A DNA stretch of 64,000 nt from Tillus elongatus (GCA_964006375.1 OZ023266.1:13073565-13137564); one strand, 5' to 3'. Counted from the stretch's first letter, positions 1 to 11,467 are shown. Made by a program: numbers and translations. The notes: generated from the letters alone by a model not told the origin.

Positions 1-797
1 TTTGAAAAGCTATAAAATCTGCCTAATAACTTGAAACAGCGAGAGTGGTCAGTTTCAAAATTTTATTACACAAACTTGGGAACGTTCCTTCGTTAGGAAA
101 ATTAACGGTAATATTCATTTCTAGAATTGATTTGTTATTCAAAAAGTTATACGGTAAAATCGGCAGCTAAAGAATTTAGCCATGATTTTAAGTTGTGATC
201 CAAACAATAACTAAATAAAAACCTTATAAGTTGAATAAAACTTTTACAATTTTAACATATTTTTTTTGGAATTAATCTAGAGAGATTTATCTATAGATTT
301 GACATTCTGAAATGACCAACGAGACGATTCTTGGTCACGTGGTAAGAAATTAAACCGTTATTGTTTTTTTTTTCTGTTTTTTGCATTCTTATAGCAAATG
401 GGCGTTGTTTATGTAGCGTCATATGTCATATCAATTTATTTTTATTTTAGGTTAATGAGAGAATAGGTTGTTTTTCGACTAATAATTTTAGGTTTTATGA
501 AAAGCTTGTGAATTAAACCATTGCCGAAAACAACAAAGTTATTTGATGATATTGTAAAATAAGTGAGTTGTCCAAGACCCTAACCTATAAAATACCACAT
601 ATGGCCGCTGGTATACAGATATAGAATAAGCTATGTTAAATTCTTTCACACAGGAACAGTACGTATGCAATCAGGACTGTTAAAAATTGTGTAAATATTG
701 CAAAATTTGAAAATAATTTATTAAATATTATTTATTTAAAATCGAAACCTTAAAATTATTAATGAATATATAAACCTTGAATAAATGACTATCTCAA
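1..797. other. AT-rich sequence, no gene seen
   Basis: No open reading frame of note, no RNA gene and no repeat shared with the rest of the window was recognised. The stretch is AT-rich and ends at the 5S-like sequence. Confidence 0.5.
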
Positions 798-915
798 GCG
801 AATGGCTATGCCATGTTGAATACACCAATTCTCGTCAGATCATCGAAGTTAAGCAACGTCGGGCGCGGTCAGTGTTTGAATGGGTGACCGCCCGGGAACA
901 CCAAGTGCTATTGCA
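798..915 (+). rRNA. 5S ribosomal RNA copy (gene or pseudogene)
   Basis: This is a 118-nt match to animal 5S rRNA, the small RNA of the large ribosomal subunit transcribed by RNA polymerase III. Conserved blocks are visible in order: GTTGAATACACC, TTCTCGTC, GATCATCGAAGTTAAGC, GTCGGGCGCGGT and GGGTGACCGCCCGGGAACACC. They cover the A-box, intermediate and C-box regions of the internal promoter. A run of seven T follows at once and would serve as terminator. In the closing helix I the inner six pairs form, with one G-U, but the outer three do not, and there are several substitutions in conserved loops. It is a single copy beside a TA-centred repeat, not a tandem array, so it may be a dispersed pseudogene or the head of a 5S-derived SINE. 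Identity as 5S-like is secure; function is not. Confidence 0.82.
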
Positions 916-922
916 TTTTTTT
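916..922 (+). terminator. T7 run, Pol III terminator of the 5S copy
   Basis: Seven consecutive T residues lie directly after the 3' end of the 5S-like sequence, which is where RNA polymerase III terminators sit in 5S genes. Confidence 0.6.
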
Positions 923-952
923 CTTAGCTAGTGACATTTCTGTTTTGTTCTT

Positions 953-1088
953 ATTAGCGAATTTTTATTTATTTTTAATCGCTAATAGAGAGGTATCGAT
1001 GGTGAGACTTTGCAAACATTTCTTCAAATGAACGCAAATTTGAGCCCCTTGCACCCGACACCAAGGTCCGATTAAATTTGTATATGTT

Positions 1089-1178
<90 letters not shown>

Positions 1179-1476
1179 GTATCCACACGATAACTCAAAA
1201 TTATTAACCGAATTTGATGAAACTCGGCAGGAATGCTTATTTTATTAATAGCTTGGACTATCGGACCAGTGTTTCCAAAAAAATATATTGTTTCCGAAAA
1301 AAATATTTGTATCTCAAAAAAATAACCAAGTTATTTTGATGAAATTTGGTTGGTATGTTGCCTTCGTAAGTACCTTACTCCACTAAAACTTAACTTTCCA
1401 GATTTATAGAAAATTGAGTTATACAAATTTGAAGCATTTAATGAAAATTCGCTACCATAACGCACTTGCTGCGTTC
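953..1476 (+). mobile_element. Family X repeat, short copy with (TA)n core
   Basis: This is a deletion-derived copy of a repeat found many times in the window. It starts with the hairpin TTAGCGAA...TCGCTAA, runs through the L arm, has a TA tract at about 1093-1173, then the R arm (ATAACTCAAAATTATTAA and so on). It ends with the M-module terminus, the complement of AACGCAGCAAGTGCGTTATG. Most of the R arm and M module are missing relative to the full copy at 42379-43827. No coding capacity is seen. Confidence 0.7.
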
Positions 1477-1489
1477 CGAATTTTTTTTA

Positions 1490-1606
1490 TTACTCATTGT
1501 TGTCTTACTTGTTTCCTTCTTGTTGCTATAAATTGTGTTTTTTCAATTAACCCTGTAATTGGAGTTATCTGTTGGGTTGAATAAATTATTATTATCATTA
1601 TTATGT
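1490..1606 (+). repeat. Possible 3' tail of a non-LTR retrotransposon
   Basis: The sequence contains GGTTGAATAAATTATTATTA, that is an AATAAA signal running into a short ATT-rich microsatellite. This is a common form of LINE 3' terminus. No coding region precedes it, so it would be a solo 3' end; a chance AT-rich pattern is also possible. Confidence 0.35.
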
Positions 1607-1799
1607 TAAAATTGCAGCTTTGAATAGTGTACGGTTCATAGAAGGCTAGCATTAGAAGGATCAGATGAACTGTTCTTTGTAGATACCGATTTGTAATAAC
1701 TACACGTGGTAAAACAATAACAATTTAATTCTACAAAGTTACCAATTTAAATACAGGGATGAATGTTGTGAACTAATAATGGGGGTACAATGTAAAAAG

Positions 1800-2480
1800 G
1801 GGACTTACAATTGGACCATTTCTGTGCTCGCTGTGGTCAACACGCGGTGGTGTCGCCGATACCTGGGGCTTCGCCCAAAGGGCCAAGGTGGTTCACGTGT
1901 CCAGGTGACGACTGTGAAGCTTGCGTTATGTTGCTGCCGTGGTTGACTGGATTTCTACTAGCATGGATCAGTCGCTCATCGGAAGGTTGGTTCTCGCACA
2001 ATGAGGCTCACTGACCTGTCCACGTGTCAACTGTGGGTCTTGACTACGTTCCCCGGGTCAGGCGATCTTCCTGTGATGCTCCCTGACCGCTGGAACCGCC
2101 ACGGAGTTAACTGTGATGTGACCACAGCATAATCAGGTATTATGCTGTGCCATGACTATGGATCTCGGTTCAGCATGTCCTGAGCGACGTTACTGGACGC
2201 TGGATGAGTTCGAAGTAGTTGAGACTGGGTTCTCTCGTCGCTGCTTCGCTTGATTTGTGATCTGTCTCATATATTTTATATGACAGTTCTATTTACACAT
2301 GACAGTTTTGATAACACAACAATTCGGATGCTCCATGACAACTCTCACTTGGATACCAATGCCGTCTCTGCACACCTAGTTGCTGTGGGGGGGCATGGAG
2401 GGGGGATTGCCGACGAAGGATGGACAGGGTGGACTCACGGAGATTAAGGATGAGTGTTAGCAATATCAGGACACAACAAA
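1800..2480. other. GC-richer block of unknown origin
   Basis: Base composition changes abruptly from AT-rich to near-balanced. ORFs of 65-67 codons exist (1811-2014, 2250-2447) but none resembles a known family. A perfect hairpin with 11-bp arms (2123-2133 and 2139-2149, 5-nt loop) lies inside. It may be the remnant of an LTR or other transposon, but I see no diagnostic motif. Confidence 0.4.
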
Positions 2481-2769
2481 TAGGGAATAAAAAGAGCTTT
2501 CCAAGAAGCTGCCAGTCAGTCTACTTCCCCTATACAAATTAAGGGGTGAAAGTCGTCCTCGCCAGGGAGGGGGATATAAAATCTGTTTGGGTCCAAAAAA
2601 GTTTTCCCCCCGCAAGCAAAGTGGCAGGGTTTTAGGGTTTTTCGAAATTGTCAGCATTTCTCGGTGCAAAATTTTACGATGGACACCTGTGTTTTATTAA
2701 TAATTTATTTACTTTTTAGAACTGCTCAATGGATATCTACAAGATATCGAAAATAGTCAAAACAGAAAA
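2481..2769. other. Unassigned sequence
   Basis: A C/G-rich patch (around 2540-2630) contains GATATAAAA, but no gene or repeat could be identified. Confidence 0.3.
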
Positions 2770-3830
2770 ACAGCTTATCAACGCTGAAATTTAAAATTAA
2801 AATATTCGTCCACAGAATAAAAAGAATGCTCTCTAAAAAACGATTTCAAAGCAAGCTTAAATTGCCTGAGGCTGCTCAAACTTTTGACGCTGTCAGGTAA
2901 ATGATTATATAAGCGTATTACAGTGTTGCCAGGTGCCAGATTAATCTGTTCGATCCTATAAGGAGGAACATAGAAATATTTAGCCTGTCTTGTTTCATAC
3001 GCAGTAATATTACCGCAGGTACTAAACATTGCAATATTTTTTCTGACATAACAAAGCACCTCAAGCATATATAGGCACGTCACTGTTAAAATGCCATACC
3101 GTATAAATAATGGTCTACAAGATGCGGAAGACGGCAGGCCAAACATGGTGCGGACCATTCTCTTCTGCATCAACAGAATTCTCCACAGATGCACACAGCC
3201 GCCCCAACACAGCAAACCACATGCCAGGAAACAGCTGACACTACCATAGTAGCATGTCAATAACGCCTGAGTACTCAAGGAATCCCTCAGCTGCAGCAAC
3301 GCGTAATTCCTAGATACAAGAGAGGCCACCACATGCTCAACATGGACAACCCATGATTAGTTAGAATCCAGATCGAGCCACAAAAACATTACAGACGTGC
3401 CCTGTCTTATTGATCCGTTATCAGATCTCACATATAGGCTCATATCTGGATGCACACCCACCGGAGAAAAAGAAGCATTTCAGGCTTCCGCTTGTTAAGA
3501 GCCAGACCATTTCGCGAACACCAGGCTGACACCTGAGACACATACACATTAGATGCAGAACCAGGCTCTTCAAAACTTTCTCCTGAGATTGAAGTAGTGG
3601 TGTTATCTGCGTACAAAGTTAAATAGTATTATTGGAGATGATAAGCAATATCGTTAAGAAAAATTGTAAACAAAACAGGGCCCAATATGCTGCCCTGTGG
3701 CACGTCGCTGTGTATCCTTATATGTCTGTTAATAGCTACTATAAAGCTTCGCTTTGTGAATAACTTGAAAATTATACGCCTACATAACTGTACCCAGCTT
3801 CTGTAAATTCTCAGCACTCCTACCTAATTT
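2770..3830 (-). mobile_element. Degraded Jockey-type LINE, RT C-terminal half
   Basis: On the minus strand, 3817 to 3629 encodes an RT piece with motif B, VPQGSILGPVLF, followed by the LNDIA segment. Reading on shows LYADN where the catalytic YADD should be, so the second catalytic aspartate is replaced. The 184-codon ORF at 3332-2778 carries the post-RT region typical of Jockey-clade elements: WGG, the VPPYRIEQ block, RLYNHLPDSVKSL, and FYSVDEYFNF at the end. Stops and frameshifts separate the parts. The 5' two thirds (endonuclease and RT fingers) are absent, so this is a 5'-truncated dead copy. Confidence 0.8.
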
Positions 3831-4550
3831 AATTTAATATAACGTAACCAAATGGTTTTCGATCATGTTGTTACTTATTGCAAAATATTTCCCGTAAATA
3901 TCTGAATAAAATCGAAACAAGTATACAATGCCACTGTTGTAGAAACTTTTTCTGAATATAATTAAGAAAAATTGTGCTTTGTCTGCCATCTTTTCAAACA
4001 AACTCATAAAGTAAACGCTGTGAAATTAACTTAGAATTAAATCAGTTCAACTCGTTGAGTAGACAGCTATTAAAAGTTTTGTTTATCTTACGAAGTTTAA
4101 CTGTAGAGTTTTGCTGACCAAGAATTGCTATATGATTTGATCCTTTTAACTTTATCACTGTTATGGCTCCAACATAAAACCACGAACGCTTTGTACTTAA
4201 TATTCAGTTCAAATGCAAATATGTTAATTAGACAAATTACACCAACCCTTGGTGTAGGCAAATTAAGAATGGAAATTAAAAAAATGTCGGGCACGGCAAG
4301 TGCTTTAAGATGCGAATTTTTACAGAAATAATCTACGTAATTACTTTTATGAAACTTATATTAATTGATAATTTTACAAGTCATAGACTTGCGCACATAT
4401 GTCGTAGGTCTGTCGAATGCCTTCGGCTACGTGAATATTGATATACTTTTCTCTAAATTGGAGAGTTGTGACGTACAGGGTTCATCCTTATATTGACTCA
4501 AAACATATCTGTTGGGCAGGCAATGTATTAGTGTTACTGATAGGAAGGGT
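3831..4550. other. AT-rich sequence, no gene seen
   Basis: Only short overlapping ORFs on opposite strands (4097-4294 and 4125-4331) without recognisable similarity. The last bases carry the first copy of a 14-bp target-site duplication. Confidence 0.4.
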
Positions 4551-4564
4551 TTTATATTAAGATT
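4551..4564. repeat. Target-site duplication, left copy
   Basis: TTTATATTAAGATT is repeated exactly at 6105-6118. The pair flanks the LINE at 4565-6104. Confidence 0.85.
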
Positions 4565-6104
4565 TTTTTTTATTTTTTTTGTTCCCTCAGGGCTCGTCCG
4601 CGGCCTTGCCGCCCCGATAGCACCGCAATTCTTGGTTGATTGTGCATACCCCTAGTCTTACTCCACCCATTCCAAAATCACTGTGCCTTGAACTAGTCTG
4701 CACAGCGATTGGTAGGGTGAAGTTTTATATTGCTCTGTCTCCGGTCTAGAGTGACCGTAGATCAGTTGTCTTTTCCGGTCCAGAGCTATACACTCGCACA
4801 AGATGTGCTGGGCTGATTCCTCCCCCTCGCCGCAGAGTCTGCATGCGAGGTCCCCTTCGAACCGCCCCATTTTATGTAGGTGTTTCTTGACGGCTATGTG
4901 TCCCGTCAAGAGACCTGTTGTGTTTCTGAGCTGTCCTCTGCTAAGGTTTAGCAGCTCCACAGCTCTCTTTGAACTGGGTCCGTCAATTATTGACTTCCCA
5001 TGTCTGAGCCCTGGACAGTCCGCCCAGTACACCTTGTGTTGGTTTCTGACCCAGGACTTAATGGCTCCCCTGGCAGTGCTCTTTGACACGCCCAGAGCCG
5101 GTTCTGGTCCCATAAATGGTTCTGCTGACCCTCTCTTCGCGAGACTGTCAGCTTCTTCATTGCCTTTGACCCCCGAGTGACCCGGCACCCAGATGAGGGT
5201 CACCTCATTCTGCCCAGCCAGGTCGCTCGTCTCGTCTCGGCATTCACCCACCAGCCAGGAATTTACCCGTGGGTTACTTAGTGCCTTAAGGGCTGCCTGG
5301 CTGTCTGTGGCTATGAGGATCCGCTTGTTGGTGTAGCCCCTCCTCTTGTTCTCCCGCACACAGTGCAGGATGGCGTACATCTCGGCCTGAAACACCGTTG
5401 CATGGGCTCCGAGGGAAATACTGTGACTTACCCTCGGTCCTTCCGAGTAAACACCTGCCCCCGTCCCACGCTCCCCGCCAGATCCGTCCGTGAACCAGAC
5501 GAGCGCGTCCCGTGGTATGCCCGGCGTCTCCTCCCGCCATGCCCCGCGATCAGGGATTTCCACTGTGAAGTTGTTTTCCCTGCACATTCGCGGGCTCGCG
5601 AAGTCTGACCTTATTTCAAGCATGGGTTCCTTCACGATCTCCTGAATTTTGCAGTGGCCCCTGAAGCCTGGGTTGATCTTCAGTCTACCATTGCAGGCTA
5701 GTCTGTATAGTCCTAGCCTGGCCTCTCCCATAATAACTAAGTGTAGGGGGGGTAGATCCAGCAACACCTCCATGGCGGCTGTTGGGGTTGAAGACATGAC
5801 CCCTGTGATGCCTAGGCAAGCCATCCTTTGGATCTTGCCTAGTTTTTGTTTGGCACTGGATTGTGTCACCTTAGGCCACCAGAACAGTGCCGCATATGTT
5901 AACGATGGTCTGACCACCCTTGTGTACAGCCAGTGGGCCATACTAGGTCTTAGTCCCCACGTTTTTCCATATAGCCGCCTAGTGACGGCTAAGGTCATGA
6001 CTGCCTTACGCAGTATTTTTCCAATGTGACCATTCCAGGTTAGCTTAGAGTCCAATACGACCCCAAGATATTTTACCTCGCTGGCCATTGGAACGCTCCT
6101 ACCG
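4565..6104 (-). mobile_element. 5'-truncated I-group LINE insertion with RNase H
   Basis: The insertion is bounded by identical 14-bp direct repeats. On the minus strand it starts inside the RT gene (5' truncation at 6104), runs through a 476-codon open frame and a short 3' region, and ends in an A-rich tail, seen as T-runs broken by one A at about 4564-4580. Truncation plus tail plus target duplication is the signature of target-primed reverse transcription. Its GC content is far higher than the surrounding DNA. The lack of stops and the perfect duplication suggest it is among the youngest insertions in the window. Confidence 0.88.
4658..6088 (-). CDS. LINE ORF2 C-terminal part: RT tail, RNase H, zinc motif
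   Basis: This is the C-terminal part of a LINE polyprotein that reverse-transcribes and processes element RNA. The first residues (KYLGVVLDSKLTW, about 6-18) are the end of the RT thumb region. The RNase H domain spans roughly 195-320, with the acidic set D201 (WFTDGS), E236 (QAEMYAI), D262 (ATDSQAA) and D314 (GNEEADSLAKRG). A CCHC-like zinc motif follows (C416, C419, H428, C431), as in R1, I and LOA type elements. The frame is uninterrupted, but the annotated Met is internal: the frame enters from the truncation edge and RT motifs A to C are missing. It cannot be an autonomous enzyme. The exact clade (I, LOA or R1-like) is an inference from RNase H plus the zinc motif. Confidence 0.87.
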   Translation of the reverse strand: MASEVKYLGVVLDSKLTWNGHIGKILRKAVMTLAVTRRLYGKTWGLRPSMAHWLYTRVVRPSLTYAALFWWPKVTQSSAKQKLGKIQRMACLGITGVMSSTPTAAMEVLLDLPPLHLVIMGEARLGLYRLACNGRLKINPGFRGHCKIQEIVKEPMLEIRSDFASPRMCRENNFTVEIPDRGAWREETPGIPRDALVWFTDGSGGERGTGAGVYSEGPRVSHSISLGAHATVFQAEMYAILHCVRENKRRGYTNKRILIATDSQAALKALSNPRVNSWLVGECRDETSDLAGQNEVTLIWVPGHSGVKGNEEADSLAKRGSAEPFMGPEPALGVSKSTARGAIKSWVRNQHKVYWADCPGLRHGKSIIDGPSSKRAVELLNLSRGQLRNTTGLLTGHIAVKKHLHKMGRFEGDLACRLCGEGEESAQHILCECIALDRKRQLIYGHSRPETEQYKTSPYQSLCRLVQGTVILEWVE

Positions 6105-6118
6105 TTTATATTAAGATT
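6105..6118. repeat. Target-site duplication, right copy
   Basis: Exact second copy of TTTATATTAAGATT; see 4551-4564. Confidence 0.85.
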
Positions 6119-6124
6119 ACGAAG

Positions 6125-6190
6125 TGACGTACGCGGGAGTGCTTCAAGGCAGTACCATCGGCCCGCTGCTTGTAACGATTACGTTTTTTT
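6125..6190 (+). mobile_element. Tiny RT fragment (motif B) of a LINE
   Basis: The plus strand reads AGVLQGSTIGPLL, the RT motif-B signature of non-LTR retrotransposons. It sits just outside the I-group insertion and in the opposite orientation. Nothing else of this element is recognisable. Confidence 0.5.
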
Positions 6191-6737
6191 ATCTATCATC
6201 GTTACTACGTTAAATACCTAAAGAAAGCACCAAGAAGCTTAAATAACACCAGCTGACTTTCTTTCTGTAAAGCAAAGCCAATTTTAGTTTCAAAATTTTT
6301 CATTTAAAATTCGCTAAGAAATTTTATATCGTAATACCCGTACTGAATTCCCTACAATATACGTCGAAATTCAAATATTGAAAGACGTTGCATTTTTGCT
6401 GGGCAAAATGAATATCTCTATTGTCCTGGATATCTAGGTAAATAACAGAAGCTGACGTAATTATGATAAAATCTAGAAAAACGGTTATAAAACGGTGGAC
6501 CAAGTCCATTATTGTTTTAAAGTGTGTATAGAAGACGGCGTGGTTTCGCCACTGATTAAGAGGTCTCGTTTTATCTCATTCGAAGAGAGAAAGCCAGAAA
6601 GAGCTCGCGCACAGCCACTAACAGGTCACGGTAAGAATTTTGCGTGCAGCTCTGGCAAGATGAAGATTGAATTGCCAGCGAGAGTGTTAGCTAGGCGGTT
6701 GACAAGTTGACATCGTTCTAATTAGCGTGGCTCATAA
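6191..6737. other. Unassigned sequence
   Basis: A 71-codon ORF (6495-6710, plus) has no recognisable features. No repeat shared with the rest of the window was seen. Confidence 0.35.
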
Positions 6738-7352
6738 TTATCTTAAAATAGATGATAAAATTCCCTGTCTTACTCCTTTCCCAATATTTATGCTGTTAGA
6801 AGTTTCGCCCTCTATTCGAATTTTGGCCAATTGGTACCAGTATAAATTTTTGATTAATGTTAAGCTCTTGCCATCTAGACCTATATTTCGTAGGTCGTCT
6901 ATCAATTTCGGATGCTTTACTCGGTCGAAAACCTTCTCAAAGTCGACAAAACAGAGAAAGATGTATCTCTGCTGATCGTAACACTTCTGGCACAACACTT
7001 GTAGGCTAAACAGCGCTTCTCTTGTCCCCATACCACTCCTAAAACCGAACTGATCATGCCATATCTCTGATTCGCATCTTCTAAATAACCTGTTATGTAA
7101 TATTTTTAATAGTATCTTAAGGGCATGAATCATAAGACTTATCAGTCCTCGCATCTGTGGGAGTGTGGTTGTTTTGGCAAGGGTACGAAGATCGACTCCA
7201 TCCATTCGTCTGGTATTCTGCCTGTCTCGTAAATTTTATTAAACAGGGACACAAGTAAGTCGAGGTTGTTCTCATTTATCAGTTTCAATATCTCCGGGTG
7301 AATTTCGTCGGGTTCTGGGCTTTTATTTATTTTAAGCTGTTTAATGTTAGGT
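6738..7352 (-). mobile_element. RTE-like LINE fragment, N-terminal half of RT
   Basis: Minus-strand reading gives the N-terminal RT region: NKSPEPDEIHPEILK, then IPDEWMESIFVPLPK, then after a frameshift near 7140 LISLMIHALKILLKI, FGFRSGMGTREALFSLQVL, motif A as FVDFEKVFDRVKH, and GVRQGIL at the truncated end. This order matches RTE-type RTs of animals. The fragment has no endonuclease, no YADD motif and no C-terminus. Confidence 0.82.
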
Positions 7353-7600
7353 AATTTCTTAGGTAACCCAAAACGTAAAGATAAAACCACAGAAGTATTG
7401 GGAATCTATGAAGTCGGTTGTAAGGATTGTGGACTTAAGTATGTTGGGCATACTAAAGGAACTGTCGAAAATAGATTTAAAGAACATTTAGCGTAACTCA
7501 GATATGGCACTATTGACAAATAATGTATTGCCCAGCACAATTGGGATAATAATCATCATGTAGATAAAGAAAAAGTTAATCAAAAATATCAGTCAGTCGC
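7353..7600 (+). mobile_element. Penelope-like element, GIY-YIG endonuclease fragment
   Basis: The plus strand reads LGIYEVGCKDCGLKYVGHTK followed by VENRFKEHLA. This is the GIY-YIG endonuclease domain at the C-terminus of Penelope-like retroelements: GIY, the CxxC pair, YVGxT, and the R...EH block. Stops interrupt it after HLA and after the TIDK segment. It is the same domain as at 58100-58290. It stops near the TA tract at 7620. Confidence 0.8.
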
Positions 7601-7616
7601 GTCAGCTAGATGCTTA

Positions 7617-7721
<105 letters not shown>

Positions 7722-7781
7722 TATTTTCCTCACCAAGTTTCCCGTTGAATGTGACAGAATTGAAACGCAAGGTTTGTTTAT

Positions 7782-8151
7782 TTATTTCGAGCTGGTGTAC
7801 CGCCTTGGTGCCTTCGCTGGTGGCGTGTTTCGCGAGTTCAACGGGCAGAAGGAGCCTGACTGCGGTCTGGATCTCCCGACTGGTTATTGTGGAACTCTTG
7901 TTGTAATGAGAGAGCCTGGAGGCTTCGGCGGTGATGCGTTCGAATATGTCGTTGACGAAGCTGTCTATTATGCTCATGGCATTGCTCGAGATAGCGGTGT
8001 CGGGATGTGCTTACTTCAGCACTTTGTAAATGTAAATGCAAATTGTGTAGCTCTCCTTTCTCCGGCGCCTCTTCTTCTTGTCGCCCTTGGACATGACCTT
8101 CTGAGCTTTGCCGGCCTTCTTGGCAGCTTTAACGCTTATCTTCGGTGGCAT
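7782..8151 (-). pseudogene. Histone H2B pseudogene
   Basis: The minus strand carries a nearly full-length copy of core histone H2B. The ATG at 8151 opens the basic tail ([14 protein letters not shown], a [15 protein letters not shown] stretch), then the histone fold: [58 protein letters not shown]. The YTSSK terminus with its TAA lies at 7782-7799 in another frame. Three lesions disable it: two extra codons before IYKVLK, a nonsense TAA for the Gln after KVLK, and a deletion of about 8 bp between AV and YTSSK. Length is 370 nt against about 372 expected for a 123-residue H2B. No histone promoter or 3' stem-loop was identified. It stands alone between two TA tracts, unlike a tandem histone cluster. 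Confidence 0.92.
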
Positions 8152-8179
8152 CTTTTCTAGCAGTACACAGGACTAATGA

Positions 8180-8181
<2 letters not shown>

Positions 8182-8252
<71 letters not shown>
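8182..8252. repeat. (TA)n tract
   Basis: Directly upstream (on the coding strand) of the H2B pseudogene and directly adjoining the mariner terminus, consistent with mariner insertion at a TA. Confidence 0.95.
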
Positions 8253-8254
<2 letters not shown>

Positions 8255-9300
8255 AGGGCGGGTCAATAAGTCCGTGACTTTTTGAATGAAACACAGGTTT
8301 TTGACAAAAAATCATTTTATTTCTCAACATAGTTCCCTTTGAGCTCTATACACTTCGTCCAACGTCAACAATTTTTATCCCTTCCAAAAAAAAAAGATTT
8401 GTCGAGGTCCTCAAAATAGGTATTTGTTTGTGAGATGATTTAATCATGGGAGTCAAATCTCTTTCCGCCGAGCCATTTTTTTAAGTTTGGAAACAAGAAA
8501 TAGTCACTCGGGGCTAAATCCGGAGAATAGGGCGGATGAGGGAGCAATTCGTAGCCCAATGTATGTAATTTCGCACCCTTGCATTTTCCTGCTGGAAAAG
8601 AACTTTTTCTTGGTCGTTTTTCTTTAAATTCTCATTTAATCGGTCCAATAGATTGGTATAATGTTCGCCATTGCTTGTTCTTCCCTTTTGAAGGTAATCA
8701 ATGTGGATTATACAGCGTGCATCCAGAAAAACGGTCGCTATGACTTTATTGGCTGACAAACCCACCTTGGCCTTCATCGGCGCCGATTCTCACGTAGAAA
8801 CCCACTGTTTTAACTGCTGCTTGGTCTCTGGTGTGTTGTGGTGAATCCATGTTTCATCCACGGTTACGAAACGACGCAAAAACGCGTCCCTATTGCGGTT
8901 GAACAACGCCAAACACTCCTTCGAAGTTGTCACACGATTGCGTTTGTGATCGATTGTGAGCAAACGCGGCACCTATCTTGCGGATAGCTTTCTTATACCC
9001 AAATGATCATGCAAAATCGAAACCACTGAGCCGTGTGATATGCCTATGGCTTCCACAATCTCCCGCACGGCAGCAACGAAATTCAGTAAACCACGTTTTT
9101 ACTATGGAAGTTGATGATGCAGAGTTCCCATGGTATTTATCAAGCTTAGCCTTGATTTGAGTGATGGTTTTTTTTCGCAAAAAATAATGTTTGATGAGCA
9201 TACGAAATTAACTTTTTTCCATTTTCGTTAGAACTCAAGAGGTTGTCTGCTTCCAATGGCTATCTTATACAAACTAAATGACGCCGCTTGTTCAAAATTT
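8253..9300 (-). mobile_element. Mariner element relic with broken transposase
   Basis: The minus strand encodes a mariner DD34D-type transposase in pieces. The ATG near 9222 is followed after three codons by a stop. The N-terminal helix-turn-helix (IKHYFLRKKTITQIKAKLDK) lies at 9200-9090. An internal deletion and frameshift follow, then GISHGSVVSILHDHLG with a W-to-stop before VPRLLTIDHKR. Then comes the first catalytic Asp in VTVDETWIHH, the second site as FQQENA (Asp replaced by Glu), and the third in a shifted frame as YSPDLAPSDYFLF. One terminal repeat is visible at about 8253-8280 (GGGCGGGTCAATAAGTCCGT). The partner at the other end was not found, so that end is lost or altered. Confidence 0.88.
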
Positions 9301-9364
9301 GACAGGAGTCAACTGAAAGATGCTTGCCGACAGGAGCAGTATTGCCCTTCCTGTCAAGAGGTTG

Positions 9365-9871
<507 letters not shown>

Positions 9872-9894
9872 GTTCTAGTCTTTATTCACTTAGT

Positions 9895-10030
9895 TTATTT
9901 ATCCCTCTGATGACGCTAACTTTGTTAACGAAACGATCGTCAGGTCTTAAAACTGTATTGTGATGAATTGGGTTCTACAAATTTTACTTATCAGTGCTCA
10001 TAACGGATTCTAATCTTCACTCATTGAAAT
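9895..10030 (+). repeat. Penelope-associated 3' module
   Basis: The block with TGATGACGCTAACTTTGTTA, then CTTATCAGTGCTCATAACGG and TAATCTTCACTCA, has a close relative at 58815-58935 just downstream of a Penelope-like ORF. An inverted partial relative is at 19835-19880 beside Penelope RT fragments. It is probably part of the non-coding 3' region of those elements. Confidence 0.5.
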
Positions 10031-10375
10031 ACGAAACCTTTGTAGAAGAAAGAAAAGTTTACTTTATCGAAATCCTCCCTTATATTTGCCGGTCTCAGAT
10101 CTATATTAAACAATTAGAAAGTCGCTTGTCAGTTGCAGAGTTTCTGATCCTAATCTCACACGTGTATCCTCGGAATGTAAAATGATATACAGCCAGGATA
10201 ACAAAACTGCCATTTCCGAAGCGGTGTTCATTCTGAACTCGATTAAGAACACTGCCTCCACTTTATGTTTCTGTCAGTTTTTAAGAGATTCTTGTAATAT
10301 ATTCTCATAAAACCAATTGAACTTTGCCTAAATACAGTACAGTGTGTTCCCCAATGACTCTAAACGATCTGTATT
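10031..10375. other. AT-rich sequence, no gene seen
   Basis: A 63-codon ORF (9994-10185) has no recognisable similarity. Confidence 0.35.
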
Positions 10376-10900
<525 letters not shown>

Positions 10901-11467
10901 TTCCAGATAATTTCTATTTTCCTTACAACTCGCATCGTTTTTATCTATTGTTATTATTAAAAGTCAATAGTTTCTTCCTAAGATTTGCTATTACCGAACA
11001 CACGTGGCTTTTATTGACTTCTGCTTCTGCCGCTGTTACAGTCTATACTCTTAACATGACGCGTTGCTTACTCTTACTGATATACTGTTTTACATACTTA
11101 TCACCCTACAAAAACCTACTTGTGTTCCACCGCATAATACGTTCCTGTGCCTTCACTTTCTGTTTATTTTCCTCTCTTTCTTCTTTATGATTCATTTGCA
11201 AAGCTCGCTAGTCTGTTCTATCGAGAATGAAAATTGTGGAAAGATTGTTACTAGGATTGTGTGTTCATTTGCTATGAATATGCCCTTGATTTGCACTGTA
11301 TGTCCATTATTTTTAGCACCTCCAAAATTGAAACACCTTGTATATTTAATTAATATATCAACAAAACAATTTACATAACCTAAAGAATCGACGCGGCAAC
11401 ATACCATTTAAAATTTTGAGTGTAATTTCTACGTATAATTTCTAGTTTAAAGTCGAAATTATACATA
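10901..11467. other. Unassigned sequence; one arm of a distant inverted repeat
   Basis: 10918-11055 is related, in inverted orientation, to 15131-15250; both contain TTGACTTCTGCTTCTGCCGC. The ORFs here (10864-11190, 11064-11378) overlap in different frames and show no known domain. Confidence 0.4.

Noticed and set aside
4803..5180. Plus-strand ORFs of 81-126 codons at 4803, 5363 and 5649
   Set aside because: They are antisense shadows of the RNase H-bearing LINE ORF on the minus strand, which has recognisable domains.
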